The notes under the pieces were generated by a model. The model saw only the letters and a list, made by a program, of their open reading frames with translations. It did not search any database and was not told the DNA's origin. From Lutibacter sp. (lineage in GTDB: Bacteria; Bacteroidota; Bacteroidia; Flavobacteriales; Flavobacteriaceae), in assembly GCA_030656195.1 (NCBI GenBank), contig JAUSOJ010000153.1:1-33616 (forward strand): a stretch of 33,616 nucleotides of DNA, given 5' to 3'. A program made the translations under genes and the position numbers. Shown in pieces: positions 13,005 to 23,337 of the stretch; position 1 is the first letter of the stretch, and each line of letters begins with the position of its first letter.

Positions 13005-14018
13005 ATGGAAAACTACAAACCAAAAAGCAGGTTAACGGCCCAAGAATATATAAATGGTATTTTAAAAGGCGACCGCGTGCTGCTTTCAAGGGCAATAACC
13101 ATGATAGAAAGCAATTTGGAAAGTGATAAACTCATTGCAAAAGAAATTGTGCAGGCCATTTTGCCAAAATCCGGAAACTCCTTCAGAATTGGAATTACAG
13201 GTGTTCCCGGCGTAGGAAAAAGCACTTTTATTGAAGTGTTCGGACTGCATTTAATCAAGCAAGGATACAAAGTGGCCATTTTATCCATTGATCCAAGCAG
13301 CCAGCGTTCAAAAGGAAGCATTTTGGGCGATAAAACCCGGATGGAAGAATTGGCAAATATGGATGAAGCCTATATCAGACCTTCGGCTTCAGGCGATACG
13401 CTTGGCGGTGTTGCCAATAAAACCGGCGAAACCATGTTGCTTTGCGAAGCTGCCGGTTACGACATCATTTTAATAGAAACCGTAGGCGTGGGGCAGTCGG
13501 AAACTGCGGTGCATGGCATGACGGATTTCTTCCTGCTTTTAATGCTGGCCGGTGCCGGCGATGAACTGCAAGGCATCAAAAAAGGAATTATGGAAATGGC
13601 CGATATGGTGGTCATCAACAAAGCAGATGGCGATAACATTCGAAAAAGCCAGATAGCAAGATCACAATATCAAAACGCCCTGCATATTTTCCCGCAATCG
13701 GAATCGGGTTGGAGTCCTGTGGTAAGCACGGCTTCTGCAATTAAAAATATCGGAATCGATAAAGTTTGGGAAGAAATTTCTGCCTACAAAAAATTGGTGT
13801 TGGAAAATGGCTATTTCCATCAAAACAGAAATCTGCAGCAGGTGCAATGGATGTACAACAATATCAATGAAGAATTGAAGCGCTTGTTTTACGGATCAAA
13901 GGACATTGCAAGTCAGTTGTCAATGTTGGAAAAGGAGATTATTTCCGCGAAAATATCGCCTGTAAAAGCAGCGCAAAAAATAATTGAGGCGTTTAAACAG
14001 TCCTTTTATAAACAATAA
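13005..14018 (+). CDS. meaB: MeaB, methylmalonyl-CoA mutase G-protein chaperone
   Basis: MeaB (ArgK-type GTPase) loads intact adenosylcobalamin into methylmalonyl-CoA mutase and protects it from inactivation. The 337-residue protein has P-loop GVPGVGKS at 66-73, the SIDPSSQRSKGSILGDKTRM segment typical of the family, a switch region ETVGVGQSE, and the guanine-specificity motif NKAD near 205. The C-terminal helical part (about 260-337) is the usual dimerisation arm. It is convergent with the mutase genes and separated from them by a shared terminator, so it is transcribed independently although it works on their product. Confidence 0.95.
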   Translation: MENYKPKSRLTAQEYINGILKGDRVLLSRAITMIESNLESDKLIAKEIVQAILPKSGNSFRIGITGVPGVGKSTFIEVFGLHLIKQGYKVAILSIDPSSQRSKGSILGDKTRMEELANMDEAYIRPSASGDTLGGVANKTGETMLLCEAAGYDIILIETVGVGQSETAVHGMTDFFLLLMLAGAGDELQGIKKGIMEMADMVVINKADGDNIRKSQIARSQYQNALHIFPQSESGWSPVVSTASAIKNIGIDKVWEEISAYKKLVLENGYFHQNRNLQQVQWMYNNINEELKRLFYGSKDIASQLSMLEKEIISAKISPVKAAQKIIEAFKQSFYKQ

Positions 14019-14052
14019 AAAACCCTGCACAGTTTTCACTGTGAAGGGTTTT
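14019..14052. terminator. Bidirectional terminator between meaB and mutase large subunit
   Basis: AAAACCCT-G-CACAGT (14019-14033) pairs with ACTGTG-A-AGGGTTTT (14038-14052) around a TTTC loop, with one G/A mismatch. A/T runs at both ends make it usable for both convergent genes. Confidence 0.88.
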
Positions 14053-14074
14053 CCGTTTTCAAATAATTATAACT

Positions 14075-16207
14075 TTATTCCTTTTCCAAATATTTTTTCA
14101 AAATGGTGATGGCAGATTTAGAAATTACGGTACCCGGACCAAAAATGGCGGCTACTTTTCTTTCCAATAAATAATCATAATCTTTTGCCGGAATTACGCC
14201 GCCTGCAAACACCATAATATCTGGTCTTCCCAATTTGGCCAATTCTTCAATCAATTGCGGAATCAAGGTTTTATGTCCGGCCGCCAAACTTGAAGCGCCC
14301 ACAAAGTGAACATCATTTTCAACGGCTTGTTTGGCAACTTCCTCAGGTGTTTGAAACAAAGAACCCATATCCACGTCAAATCCCAAATCGGCAAAACTTG
14401 ATGCAACTACTTTTGCGCCTCTGTCGTGGCCATCTTGTCCCATTTTAGCAATCATAACACGCGGACGACGGCCTTCAATTTCCGTAAATTTATCGGCCAA
14501 TTTTTGCGCTTTTGCAAAAGTGCTGTCGTTGTCAATTTCTTTGCTGTACACGCCGCTAATTAAATTGGTGGCTGCTTTATGACGGCCAAAATGCACTTCC
14601 AACGCATCGGAGATTTCACCCAAAGTGGCGAAATTTTCAGCTGCTTCAACGGCCAATTCCAATAAATTTCCTTCACCGGTTTTCGCACATTCAGATAAGG
14701 CTGCAATGTTTGCATCAACCAATTGCTGATCTCGGTTTGCTTTTAATTTTTTCAATCTTTCAAGTTGTGAATTTCTCACAACAGTATTGTCAATGTCCAA
14801 AATTTCGATATTCGATTTTTCTTTGGTTTGAAATTTATTCACACCCACCAAAATATCTTGTCCCGAATCCAATCGCGCTTGTTTTCTTGCAGAAGCTTCT
14901 TCAATGCGCATTTTAGGAACGCCGGTTTCAATGGCTTTTGCCATACCGCCAAGTTCTTCAACCTCTTCAATTAATTTCCAGGCTTTTTTGGCAATTTCCT
15001 GGGTAAGATATTCCACATAATAAGAACCTGCCCAAGGATCTACCGCTTTGGTGATTTGGGTTTCTTCCTGAATATAAATTTGCGTATTTCGTGCAATTCT
15101 TGCCGAAAAATCTGTTGGCAATGCAATGGCTTCATCCAGCGCATTTGTGTGCAGTGATTGCGTTCCGCCCAAACCTGCAGCCATCGCTTCAACACAAGTT
15201 CTGGCAACATTGTTAAAAGGATCCTGCTCGCTTAAACTCCATCCCGATGTTTGGCTGTGCGTGCGCAATGCCATCGATTTTGGATTCAGCGGGTTAAATT
15301 GTTTGATGATTTTTGCCCAAAGCATTCGTGCAGCACGCATTTTGGCGATTTCCATAAAGTGGTTCATTCCCACTGCCCAGAAAAAGGACAAACGCGGTGC
15401 AAATTCATCAATTTTCAAACCCGATTTTAATCCGGTTCTGATGTATTCCATGCCGTCGGCCAACGTGTATGCCAACTCAATATCGGCGGTTGCCCCAGCT
15501 TCTTGCATATGGTAGCCGCTGATGGAAATTGAATTGAATTTTGGCATATGGTGCGTGGTGTATTCAAAAATATCACCAATAATTTTCATCGAAGGCAGCG
15601 GCGGATAAATGTAAGTGTTCCGCACCATAAATTCCTTCAAGATATCGTTTTGGATGGTGCCGCTCAACTGATTTAAAGCAACGCCCTGTTTTTTTGCCGC
15701 GGCAATGTAAAAGGCCATAATTGGGAGCACAGCGCCATTCATGGTCATGGAAACCGACATTTTATCCAAAGGAATTTGGTCGAACAGGATTTCCATATCC
15801 AAAATGGAATCTATCGCAACACCCGCTTTACCAACATCGCCAGTTACGCGCGGATGGTCCGAATCATAACCGCGGTGTGTGGCCAAATCAAAAGCAACAG
15901 ACAAGCCTTTTTGGCCCGCAGCCAAGTTTCTTCTGTAAAAGGCATTTGATTCTTCGGCAGTTGAAAATCCGGCATATTGGCGAATTGTCCAAGGCTGCAT
16001 CACATACATGGTGCTGTAAGGCCCTCTTGTAAATGGTGGCAATCCAGCCGCAAAATTTAAGTGTTCGGCATCTTTGATGTCTGCTTCCGTAAAATGTTTT
16101 TTTACTGGAATTCCTTCAGGAGTATGCCAAATTTCTTGATTCTCCGAAGATGCTGCTTTTTGTTTCACAGCGGTATTTAATGTTAAATCTGAAAAATCTG
16201 GTTTCAT
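14075..16207 (-). CDS. mutB: Methylmalonyl-CoA mutase, large catalytic subunit
   Basis: The adenosylcobalamin enzyme interconverts succinyl-CoA and (R)-methylmalonyl-CoA. The 710-residue chain has the substrate-binding TIM barrel at about 40-560, with the family segment [20 protein letters not shown] near residue 60 and [11 protein letters not shown] near 330. The C-terminal B12-binding domain (about 580-710) carries the lower-ligand motif D-G-H-D-R-G with H594, followed by the [10 protein letters not shown] and FAGGVIP loops. All key motifs are present, so it should be active. Its ATG overlaps the stop of the small subunit (ATGA, 16204-16207), indicating coupled synthesis of the heterodimer. 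Confidence 0.97.
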   Translation of the reverse strand: MKPDFSDLTLNTAVKQKAASSENQEIWHTPEGIPVKKHFTEADIKDAEHLNFAAGLPPFTRGPYSTMYVMQPWTIRQYAGFSTAEESNAFYRRNLAAGQKGLSVAFDLATHRGYDSDHPRVTGDVGKAGVAIDSILDMEILFDQIPLDKMSVSMTMNGAVLPIMAFYIAAAKKQGVALNQLSGTIQNDILKEFMVRNTYIYPPLPSMKIIGDIFEYTTHHMPKFNSISISGYHMQEAGATADIELAYTLADGMEYIRTGLKSGLKIDEFAPRLSFFWAVGMNHFMEIAKMRAARMLWAKIIKQFNPLNPKSMALRTHSQTSGWSLSEQDPFNNVARTCVEAMAAGLGGTQSLHTNALDEAIALPTDFSARIARNTQIYIQEETQITKAVDPWAGSYYVEYLTQEIAKKAWKLIEEVEELGGMAKAIETGVPKMRIEEASARKQARLDSGQDILVGVNKFQTKEKSNIEILDIDNTVVRNSQLERLKKLKANRDQQLVDANIAALSECAKTGEGNLLELAVEAAENFATLGEISDALEVHFGRHKAATNLISGVYSKEIDNDSTFAKAQKLADKFTEIEGRRPRVMIAKMGQDGHDRGAKVVASSFADLGFDVDMGSLFQTPEEVAKQAVENDVHFVGASSLAAGHKTLIPQLIEELAKLGRPDIMVFAGGVIPAKDYDYLLERKVAAIFGPGTVISKSAITILKKYLEKE

Positions 16208-18027
16208 GCTTCTAAGGATTTTATGGTTTTCTGAATTTTACGCTGAATACTTGAAATGGTGGAAATAATGTCCGATTTTACGTGGACACATCCATCTAAA
16301 CCGGCTTCGGTCAATTCACCGATTAAGTGTATTGGATTTCCTGCCAATAAAAGCACTTTGTTTTTATTTATTTTTCTGAATGCTTTTACAAAAGTCAAGG
16401 CACTTTCATCATAATCTTGGTCGGAACTGCAAATAACGACCACATTGGATTCTGATTTGGCACTTTTTCTAGCGGCTTTTAAAGCGCTATCGTAACTTTT
16501 TTCCGGCTGAATTTCAAATCCGCTCATGCCTAAAAAATCGTAGGCAAAAGCAGCTCTTGCTTTTCGCATGGTTAAATTTCCAAAACTTGAAAGCTCAACA
16601 ATTGGCCGTTTGTAAAAGTTTTTTAACAGTTCTTCTGTTGTTTTTCTTAAAGCTTCAATTTCAAGTGAGGCTCTTCTTGGCTTCAATAATTTTGGATTTG
16701 GATTCATTTCACCTTCAGAAAGAATTTCTGAAGAGATTTTTTCCATCAAATTGGGATATTTGTTAACGCCAACCATCGACAATCTGCGCTGACTTAATAA
16801 TTTAATTTTTTCGAAACGGATTTTTGCAATTTGTTGTTGAATAAATCCACTTTCAATGGACTGATTAAATCCGCCTTTTGCTTCAACTTCTTTGAAAAGT
16901 TCCAAAGCCTTGTTTGCTATTTTTGCACTTATTTCTTCAATATAATAACAGCCGTCGGCCGGATTGGCAACTTTGCCAAAGTACGATTCTTCTTTTAAGA
17001 TGGTGTAAATATTCCCGGCAATTCTGCTCGAAAAATCTGAACCTTCATGAAATTGGTTGTCATATGGATCGATCAAAACGCCATCAACATTTCCTAAAAT
17101 GGCCGACATCGTTTCGGTGGTGGCACGCAATAAATTGGTATGCGCATCGGTCACCGATTTGCTCCAGACAGAAGTTTTGCCGGTAAGCGTGTGTGAAAAT
17201 TCTCCAATGCCGTATTTTTTTGCTATTTCCTGAAGCAAGCTGTTGAAAGCCCTGAATTTTCCTATTTCAATAAAATATTCCGATCCAATGGCCAATTGAA
17301 AATGAAGGTTGTTAAAAATTGTTTCTAAGGAAATACCTCGGTCTGCATATCTTTCTATAAAGCAAGCAAGTGAATTTAAGGTGTAAGCAACTTCCTGAAC
17401 CTGATTGGCACCTGAATCTAAATAGGCGGTACCTGAAATGGTGATCGCTTTAAAATTTGGAAATTCTGAAGCCAATTCCGCAATTGCTGCGGCTTTATTG
17501 CATTGACCGGGATTCATTTTACCTTTTGTGATAAAATTGGGAATCAACTCCAAATCAAAATATCCCCTAAGGTTTTTATGATCTATTCTTTTCTGGGTCT
17601 TGACATAATCAAAGAAATCAATGGCAAACGCAACTTCATGCGCTCTTAAAATGAAGGCCACTGCAATTTCATTCAGATTGATACCTGCAAGCAATCTGGA
17701 AACAACCGTAGTTTCAGTGATGTCGAAAAGCAAGCCGTTGATACCTTCTTCAATGGCCTTTAACGCCAGTTTGTTTGCGTTTTCTTCCGTTGGGCCGTTG
17801 ATATATCTGTAATTGATTAAAGATTGTGAATTTTCTCCGGTATTTTTTAAATAGTCCTGTTTGTCTTCTGAAGTATAAAAAGGAGCAATGTCAATGTTGC
17901 TTTGGTTTTTCCAAACCAATTTTTTATTAAAATCTTCCCCTTTTAAATCAGTTTTTGCTTTTTCTATCCATTCTTGCTTTGAAACAGGATTGAAATTTGA
18001 AAAAAGCGATTTGTTTTTATCGTTCAT
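16204..18027 (-). CDS. mutA: Methylmalonyl-CoA mutase, small subunit
   Basis: This is the non-catalytic partner of the large subunit. I place the start at 18027, giving 607 residues beginning [12 protein letters not shown]. The longer frame to 18093 would add 22 residues encoded in a hairpin and not resembling the family. The N-terminal part repeats the mutase barrel ([54 protein letters not shown]). The C-terminal domain resembles the B12 domain but has no DxHxxG motif ([17 protein letters not shown] and [15 protein letters not shown] stand in its place), as expected for a small subunit. It overlaps the large-subunit gene by 4 bases. Confidence 0.93.
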   Translation of the reverse strand: MNDKNKSLFSNFNPVSKQEWIEKAKTDLKGEDFNKKLVWKNQSNIDIAPFYTSEDKQDYLKNTGENSQSLINYRYINGPTEENANKLALKAIEEGINGLLFDITETTVVSRLLAGINLNEIAVAFILRAHEVAFAIDFFDYVKTQKRIDHKNLRGYFDLELIPNFITKGKMNPGQCNKAAAIAELASEFPNFKAITISGTAYLDSGANQVQEVAYTLNSLACFIERYADRGISLETIFNNLHFQLAIGSEYFIEIGKFRAFNSLLQEIAKKYGIGEFSHTLTGKTSVWSKSVTDAHTNLLRATTETMSAILGNVDGVLIDPYDNQFHEGSDFSSRIAGNIYTILKEESYFGKVANPADGCYYIEEISAKIANKALELFKEVEAKGGFNQSIESGFIQQQIAKIRFEKIKLLSQRRLSMVGVNKYPNLMEKISSEILSEGEMNPNPKLLKPRRASLEIEALRKTTEELLKNFYKRPIVELSSFGNLTMRKARAAFAYDFLGMSGFEIQPEKSYDSALKAARKSAKSESNVVVICSSDQDYDESALTFVKAFRKINKNKVLLLAGNPIHLIGELTEAGLDGCVHVKSDIISTISSIQRKIQKTIKSLEA

Positions 18028-18055
18028 CGTATGTTGTATTAATTGTGAGCCGAGT

Positions 18056-18095
18056 AATTGCCGATTTTTGAAATATTTTCGCAAAATCGGCAATT
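18056..18095 (-). other. Strong intergenic hairpin between CoA-transferase and mutase genes
   Basis: AATTGCCGATTTT (18056-18068) and AAAATCGGCAATT (18083-18095) form a perfect 13-bp stem with a 14-base loop. No T-run follows on the minus strand, so full termination is unlikely. It probably marks an mRNA-processing site, attenuator or stability element inside the operon. Confidence 0.7.
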
Positions 18096-18111
18096 ATAAT
18101 TTAAATGAATG

Positions 18112-19395
18112 TCACACCAAACTGCTTCCGAATCTTTCAAAAATGGTTTTGTCAAGATCTTCTCTGCAATCAGGATGTGCAATATCTCTAAGCGCTTGTG
18201 AGCGTTGTTTTAAGGTTTTTCCAAAAAGGTTTGCAACGCCGTATTCTGTAGCCACATATCTTGCATGCGCTCTTGTGGTCACCACACCGGCACCAACTTT
18301 TAGCGCCGGAACTATTTTTGAAACCCCTTTTAGCGTTGTGGAAGTAATGGCGATAATCGGTTTTCCTCCTTTTGATAAAGCGGCACCACGCATAAAATCC
18401 ATTTGCCCGCCAACACCTGAGAACATTCTTAATCCGATGGAATCCGCACAAACCTGTCCGGTAATGTCAATTTCAATGGCCGAGTTAATGGCGGTTACTT
18501 TTGGGTTCTGACGAATAACGGCTGTGTCATTTACGTAAGAAATATCCAGCATTTCAATTTCTGGATTGTCATCCATAAAATCATACAAGCGACGTGTTCC
18601 CATAGCAAATCCTGATACAATTTTATACGGATTCACTTTCTTTTTTGAACCGTTAATAACACCGTTCAACACCAAATCAACAATGCCTTCGGAGAACATT
18701 TCCGTATGAATTCCTAGGTTTTTATGATTGTTTAGATAGGTGAGCACTGCATTTGGAATACCGCCAATACCCATTTGCAGGGTTGCGCCGTCTTCAATAA
18801 TGCCCGCAATGTTTTTGCCAATTTGTTCTTCGGCCTTTGATGGAGCAGCCATATGCATTTCGTGAATTTCTTCAACAACTTCTACACAGGCAGCAAAATT
18901 TCTTAAATGCACCAGCGCATCACCAAAAGTACGTGGCATGCGCGGATTTATTTGTGCGATGACTTTTTTACCCATTTCAATGGCGGCAATCACAATGTCT
19001 ACCGAAACGCCCAGTGAACAAAATCCATGCTTGTCGGGCGGAGTCACATTCACCAAAACAATATCCAGTTCCATATATCCCAAACGGAATAAACTTGGTA
19101 TGTCACTTAAAAAAATAGGAATATAATCAACAGTAAGTCCAACCATATTTCTGATATTTCCGCCTATAAAAAATGCGTGGGTGTGGAAACTTTTGCTTAA
19201 TTCAGGAGCTGTATAACCGCATTCTCCTTCGGTATGAAGGTGCACAACTTCTACGCCTCTTAACTCTGGCGCTCTTGCAACCATGGCTTTTATTAAGGTT
19301 TGCGGCGTTGCAGAACCACCTTGGATTAATACACGATCTCCAGATTTGATGAGCTTTACGGCTTCTTCAGCCGACATTTTGTTTGGTATGTTCAT
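18112..19395 (-). CDS. Acetyl-CoA hydrolase / CoA-transferase family protein
   Basis: Members of this family move CoA between short-chain acyl groups (acetate, propionate, succinate, 4-hydroxybutyrate). The 427-residue protein has the N-terminal domain (about 1-190, with IQGGSATPQTLIKAM and VTPPDKHGFCSLG) and the C-terminal catalytic domain containing LQMGIGGIPNAVL. The GIHTEM motif has E232 as the likely catalytic glutamate. Its place between the sodium-pump decarboxylase genes and the mutase suggests propionyl-CoA:succinate (or acetate) CoA transfer, which would close the succinate-propionate cycle. The exact substrate pair is inferred, not shown by the sequence. Confidence 0.93.
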   Translation of the reverse strand: MNIPNKMSAEEAVKLIKSGDRVLIQGGSATPQTLIKAMVARAPELRGVEVVHLHTEGECGYTAPELSKSFHTHAFFIGGNIRNMVGLTVDYIPIFLSDIPSLFRLGYMELDIVLVNVTPPDKHGFCSLGVSVDIVIAAIEMGKKVIAQINPRMPRTFGDALVHLRNFAACVEVVEEIHEMHMAAPSKAEEQIGKNIAGIIEDGATLQMGIGGIPNAVLTYLNNHKNLGIHTEMFSEGIVDLVLNGVINGSKKKVNPYKIVSGFAMGTRRLYDFMDDNPEIEMLDISYVNDTAVIRQNPKVTAINSAIEIDITGQVCADSIGLRMFSGVGGQMDFMRGAALSKGGKPIIAITSTTLKGVSKIVPALKVGAGVVTTRAHARYVATEYGVANLFGKTLKQRSQALRDIAHPDCREDLDKTIFERFGSSLV

Positions 19396-19482
19396 TTTAT
19401 TAAATTTTAAATTTAACCTAATTTTTAAACACTTATTTATATTTTAAGTACTTCTTAGTTTTTTTATTTAACTGCTAACTTA

Positions 19483-20799
19483 TTATCCCAAGAAACTCAA
19501 AATAATACCCGCGGCAATGGCTGAGCCAATAACACCTGAAACGTTAGGGGCCATCGCATGCATTAACAGATAATTATGAGGATCCGATTTTAAGGCTTCG
19601 GCGTGTACAACCCTTGCGCTATCAGGAACTGCGGATACGCCTGCGGCTCCAATAAGTGGGTTTATTCTGTCTTCTCCTTTAAGAAACAGGTTCATAAATT
19701 TGGCAAAAAGCAAACCGCCCATTGTTGCAATCACAAAAGATATGGCACCAAGTCCGAAGATAAGCATGGAATCTTTGGTGATAAAAATATCTGCCTGTGT
19801 TGAAGCACCCACGGTGACCCCCAAAAGAATGGTAACAATGTCTATTAATTTGGTACGTGCGGTATCTGCAAGTCTTTCTGTTCTTCCCGATTCTTTCAAT
19901 AAATTTCCGAAGAAAAGCATTCCCAATAAAGGCAAAGCGCTTGGAGAAATAAAAGTGGTTAAAATCAACGCAATAATTGGGAAAAGCATTTTTTCTTTTT
20001 GAGAAACCGCTCTTGGAGCTTTCATTCTAATTTTACGGTCTTCTTTGGAAATAAGCAATCTCATTAAAGGCGGCTGAATAACCGGAACCAAAGCCATATA
20101 AGAATAGGCTGCGATGGCGATAGGTCCAATCAGGTTTTTAACCACGGTACCATCGGCCATAATGTTAACACCGTTTGCCAATTTTGAGGAAAGGAAAATA
20201 GCGGTTGGGCCATCGGCACCTCCAATAATTCCTATCGCTCCAGCTTCAGGAAGGGCGAAACCAAGGTAAAGTGCGCCCAAAAATGTGGCGAAAACCCCAA
20301 TTTGTGCGGCAGCGCCCAAAAGCATTAATTTCGGATTGGCAATAAGCGATGAAAAATCGGTCATGGCGCCAATTCCTAAAAAGATCAAAGGCGGATAAAT
20401 ACCTTTTACCACCCCAAAATAGAGGTAATTCAATACCGATCCGGTTTCATAAATACCTGTTTGGTTTCCGGCAACAAATGGAATATTTCCAATAATAACT
20501 CCTGCGCCAATGGGTATTAGCAGCAGCGGTTCATAGTCAAATTTAATGCCCAGATATATAAACACGATTCCTATGAAGATCATCAGCAAATGTCCGGATG
20601 TTGCATTTGCAAAACCGGTGTATTGGTAAAATTGTTTGATACCGCCTATGGCTTCATCAATAAAGCGCTCACCGGTTTCTTCATCGGCTTGTACAATAGT
20701 TGTTGACTCAGTATTTGTTTGGACAGAATTTAATCCGAGGGCTGGTCTGATGAAAATCAAAAGTGACAGCACGCCAAATATTATTAATATTTTTTTCAT
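19483..20799 (-). CDS. oadB: Sodium-pumping decarboxylase beta subunit (OadB/MmdB)
   Basis: This integral membrane subunit decarboxylates carboxybiotin and couples it to sodium export. The 438-residue protein has an N-terminal hydrophobic leader, a polar segment (about 25-55), then about nine or more membrane segments. The hallmark GAIGIIGGADGPTAIFLSS carries the Asp needed for sodium coupling, and a second conserved block reads GAAGVSAVPDSARVVHAE near the C-terminus. These fit the OadB/MmdB/GcdB family. With the neighbouring carboxyltransferase and mutase, the substrate is most likely methylmalonyl-CoA rather than oxaloacetate (inference). Confidence 0.94.
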   Translation of the reverse strand: MKKILIIFGVLSLLIFIRPALGLNSVQTNTESTTIVQADEETGERFIDEAIGGIKQFYQYTGFANATSGHLLMIFIGIVFIYLGIKFDYEPLLLIPIGAGVIIGNIPFVAGNQTGIYETGSVLNYLYFGVVKGIYPPLIFLGIGAMTDFSSLIANPKLMLLGAAAQIGVFATFLGALYLGFALPEAGAIGIIGGADGPTAIFLSSKLANGVNIMADGTVVKNLIGPIAIAAYSYMALVPVIQPPLMRLLISKEDRKIRMKAPRAVSQKEKMLFPIIALILTTFISPSALPLLGMLFFGNLLKESGRTERLADTARTKLIDIVTILLGVTVGASTQADIFITKDSMLIFGLGAISFVIATMGGLLFAKFMNLFLKGEDRINPLIGAAGVSAVPDSARVVHAEALKSDPHNYLLMHAMAPNVSGVIGSAIAAGIILSFLG

Positions 20800-20858
20800 T
20801 TTTTTGTTTTTAACGAGTATTGGTTCTATTTAATTTCAGAACCAATAAATTTAAATTT

Positions 20859-21278
20859 CTAGGTCAACTCTACCATTAATTCACTTTGCAATACTTGTTG
20901 TCCGGCTTTTACATGAATGGCACTTACTGTGCCCGACTGTTCTGAAGTGATGTTGTTTTCCATTTTCATGGCTTCAAGAACCAACAATCGGTCTCCCACT
21001 TTAATGGTGTCTCCAACTTTTATGTCAATGGACATAATAACACCTGGAATAGGCGCTAAAATTTTAGTTTTTCCAGAACCTGGATTCACTTTAAATGGTT
21101 CAATCGGTTTTCTTGATTTTGCGAGTACCATTGTAGGTGTTTTGGGAATTACATTTCCTTCCTTCATTTTTACAGAATAAGAAGTTCCGTTTACCTCTAA
21201 TTCTATAATGTCCTCTTCGTGTGAAATAATTTTAACGATGTAATTATTTTCGTGTATTCTAAATTTAAAATTTTTCAT
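20859..21278 (-). CDS. Biotin carboxyl carrier subunit
   Basis: This 139-residue carrier shuttles CO2 between the carboxyltransferase and the membrane subunit. It has a variable N-terminal region (about 1-60), a short linker, and a C-terminal biotinyl domain at about 72-139 with the biotin motif EAMKME. The modified lysine is K105, 34 residues from the end, the usual spacing. A proline-rich flexible linker as in classical gamma/BCCP subunits is short here. It lies between the OadG-like and OadB genes with gaps of about 60-70 bases, in the same train. Confidence 0.94.
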   Translation of the reverse strand: MKNFKFRIHENNYIVKIISHEEDIIELEVNGTSYSVKMKEGNVIPKTPTMVLAKSRKPIEPFKVNPGSGKTKILAPIPGVIMSIDIKVGDTIKVGDRLLVLEAMKMENNITSEQSGTVSAIHVKAGQQVLQSELMVELT

Positions 21279-21344
21279 TGTGCTTGTTGTTTTTCGTTAC
21301 CAGATTGTATTTTAACAATCTGGCAACTAATAATCCATAATCAG

Positions 21345-21704
21345 TTAAAGTCTGTTTTGTGTACCATAAATTTTCGAACTCCATGGCGAATACAATTTCC
21401 GCGCTTGTTTAATGGTCAAAATCGCATTTTCAGTATCGTGTTTTTCATGAAGATACAAGTGAATGGCCGTTGCGATTGCAGCAGCAATTTCTCCCGTAAA
21501 TTTTTCATCAGCAGCAACTGTAATGTCTTTTATTTTTCGGTCTCTGCCTTTGGTGATTATTTTATAGACATATAATAAAATAGGCACGCCATATTTAAAA
21601 AATAAGGACAGGATAATCAACGAGCCAAAAACAATAATCAATCCGGTGATCAGAATAATGTAGCCTTCGCTTAATTGATCTATTTCTAATATTTGAGGTG
21701 TCAT
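21345..21704 (-). CDS. OadG-family small membrane subunit
   Basis: OadG/MmdD-type subunits stabilise sodium-pumping decarboxylases and tether the carboxyltransferase to the membrane. The 119-residue protein has one long hydrophobic helix at about 14-40 (GYIILITGLIIVFGSLIILS), a charged stretch KIITKGRDRKIKD, and a helical C-terminus (VAADEKFTGEIAAAIATAIH) typical of the flavobacterial version. Its ATG overlaps the mmdA stop by one base. The family is poorly conserved, so assignment rests on the helix, length and neighbours. Confidence 0.88.
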   Translation of the reverse strand: MTPQILEIDQLSEGYIILITGLIIVFGSLIILSLFFKYGVPILLYVYKIITKGRDRKIKDITVAADEKFTGEIAAAIATAIHLYLHEKHDTENAILTIKQARKLYSPWSSKIYGTQNRL

Positions 21705-23263
21705 TATAGTGGGATGTTTGAGTGTTTTTTAGGAGGATTTACCTCTTTTTTGTTGGCAAGCAATTCCAAAGCCCTGATAATTCTGAAACGCGTATTTCTT
21801 GGTTCAATCACATCATCAATAAAACCATATTTAGCAGCTACATAAGGGTTTGCGAACTTAACAGTGTACTCTTCTTCTTTTTTCTCAATGTACAGTTGTT
21901 TTTCATCCGCATCCTCAATTTTTTTAATGTTGGATCCTTCCAAGACTTCTACAGCGCCTTTGGCACCCATCACGGCAATTTCCGCAGTTGGCCAGGCATA
22001 ATTTAAGTCGCCGCGCAATTGTTTGCAGCTCATCACATCGTGAGCGCCACCATAAGATTTACGCAATGTAATGGTCACTTTTGGAACGGTTGCTTCACCA
22101 TAAGCAAACAATAATTTTGCGCCGTGTAAAATAATTCCGCCATATTCTTGTCCGGTTCCAGGTAAAAATCCGGGAACATCCACCAAGGTAACAATAGGAA
22201 TATTGAAGGCATCGCAAAAACGAACAAAACGTGCTGCTTTTCTTGAAGATTCACAATCTAAAACCCCTGCGTAATATTTAGGCTGATTTCCTACAATACC
22301 AACAGATCGGCCATTGAATCTTGCGAATCCTACAACAATATTTCGGGCATAGTTTCTGTGTACTTCTAAAAATTCAGCATTGTCAGTAATGGTAGTAATA
22401 ACATCAAGAATATCATATGGCTGGTTTGGGTTTTCGGGAATAATTTCATTTAGAATATTTTCCAGTCTGTCAATTGGGTCGTCACATTTCAGACTTGGCG
22501 GGTCTTCCAAATTGTTTGAAGGAAGGTAACTGATCAGTTTTCTGATGAGCAACAGATTTTCCTCGTCGTTTTCAGCAAGAAAGTGTGAAACGCCCGATTT
22601 TGTGGAATGAATTTGGGCACCTCCCAATTCTTCGGCACTAACAATTTCACCTGTGACTGCCTGTACCACTTTTGGCCCCGTTACAAACATATAGCTTGTT
22701 TTGTCGGTCATAATGGTAAAATCTGTCAATGCAGGCGAATAAACTGCGCCACCGGCACAAGGACCTAAAATGGAAGAAATTTGTGGAATTACGCCAGAAG
22801 CCATAATGTTTCTTTGGAAAATTTCGGCATAACCGGCCAAAGATCTAACACCTTCCTGAATACGTGCTCCGCCGCTGTCGTTCAATCCAATTACGGGAAC
22901 GCCAATTTTCATGGCCATATCCATAATTTTACAAATTTTTAACGCGTAAGTTTCGGATAAAGATCCGCCAAAAACGGTGAAATCTTGCGAGAATACGTAC
23001 ACAATTCTTCCGTCAATAGTTCCGTGCCCAGTAATAACGCCATCGGAAAGGTAAATTTCTTTATCCAGTCCAAATGATTTTGTTCTGTGGGTCACAAACA
23101 TATCAAACTCTTCAAAACTGTTTTCGTCCAAAAGAATGTCTATTCGTTCACGTGCGGTTAATTTTCCTTTTGCATGTTGCGCTTCAATGCGCTTTTCGCC
23201 ACCACCCAATTTTGCTTCAATTCTTTTTGCAATGAGTTCGTTAATTTTATCTTGATTTGCCAT
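21704..23263 (-). CDS. mmdA: Methylmalonyl-CoA decarboxylase / acyl-CoA carboxyltransferase alpha subunit
   Basis: This soluble carboxyltransferase moves the carboxyl group between methylmalonyl-CoA and biotin. The 519-residue length and motifs fit the MmdA/PccB family: [18 protein letters not shown] near the N-terminus, the oxyanion loop segments [12 protein letters not shown] and [16 protein letters not shown] in the first crotonase domain, and [24 protein letters not shown] and SYGGAHDVM in the second. No biotin carboxylase gene is next to it; the neighbours are sodium-pump subunits, which favours the decarboxylase role over an ATP-dependent carboxylase. It overlaps the OadG-like gene by one base. 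Confidence 0.95.
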   Translation of the reverse strand: MANQDKINELIAKRIEAKLGGGEKRIEAQHAKGKLTARERIDILLDENSFEEFDMFVTHRTKSFGLDKEIYLSDGVITGHGTIDGRIVYVFSQDFTVFGGSLSETYALKICKIMDMAMKIGVPVIGLNDSGGARIQEGVRSLAGYAEIFQRNIMASGVIPQISSILGPCAGGAVYSPALTDFTIMTDKTSYMFVTGPKVVQAVTGEIVSAEELGGAQIHSTKSGVSHFLAENDEENLLLIRKLISYLPSNNLEDPPSLKCDDPIDRLENILNEIIPENPNQPYDILDVITTITDNAEFLEVHRNYARNIVVGFARFNGRSVGIVGNQPKYYAGVLDCESSRKAARFVRFCDAFNIPIVTLVDVPGFLPGTGQEYGGIILHGAKLLFAYGEATVPKVTITLRKSYGGAHDVMSCKQLRGDLNYAWPTAEIAVMGAKGAVEVLEGSNIKKIEDADEKQLYIEKKEEEYTVKFANPYVAAKYGFIDDVIEPRNTRFRIIRALELLANKKEVNPPKKHSNIPL

Positions 23264-23337
23264 TATTATATAATTTTCTTACTTTTTATGCTAATTGTAA
23301 TTTTCTTAACCATTTAAATTTGATGGTTCTGATGTAA

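Noticed and set aside
15126-15515. 129-codon + strand frame inside the mutase large-subunit gene
   Set aside because: It is antisense to a strongly conserved enzyme, with no domain resemblance and no promoter.
18028-18093. Longer N-terminus of the mutase small subunit
   Set aside because: The added codons lie in a perfect intergenic hairpin and do not resemble the family; the ATG at 18027 is preferred.
17888-18511. 207-codon + strand frame spanning mutase small subunit and CoA-transferase
   Set aside because: It crosses two well-supported antisense genes and the hairpin between them; its translation is cysteine- and serine-rich and unlike any family I know.
19483-23263. Oxaloacetate decarboxylase assignment for the sodium pump
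   Set aside because: The alpha subunit is of the MmdA/PccB type rather than an OadA-type carboxyltransferase, and epimerase and mutase genes adjoin, so methylmalonyl-CoA is the better substrate call.
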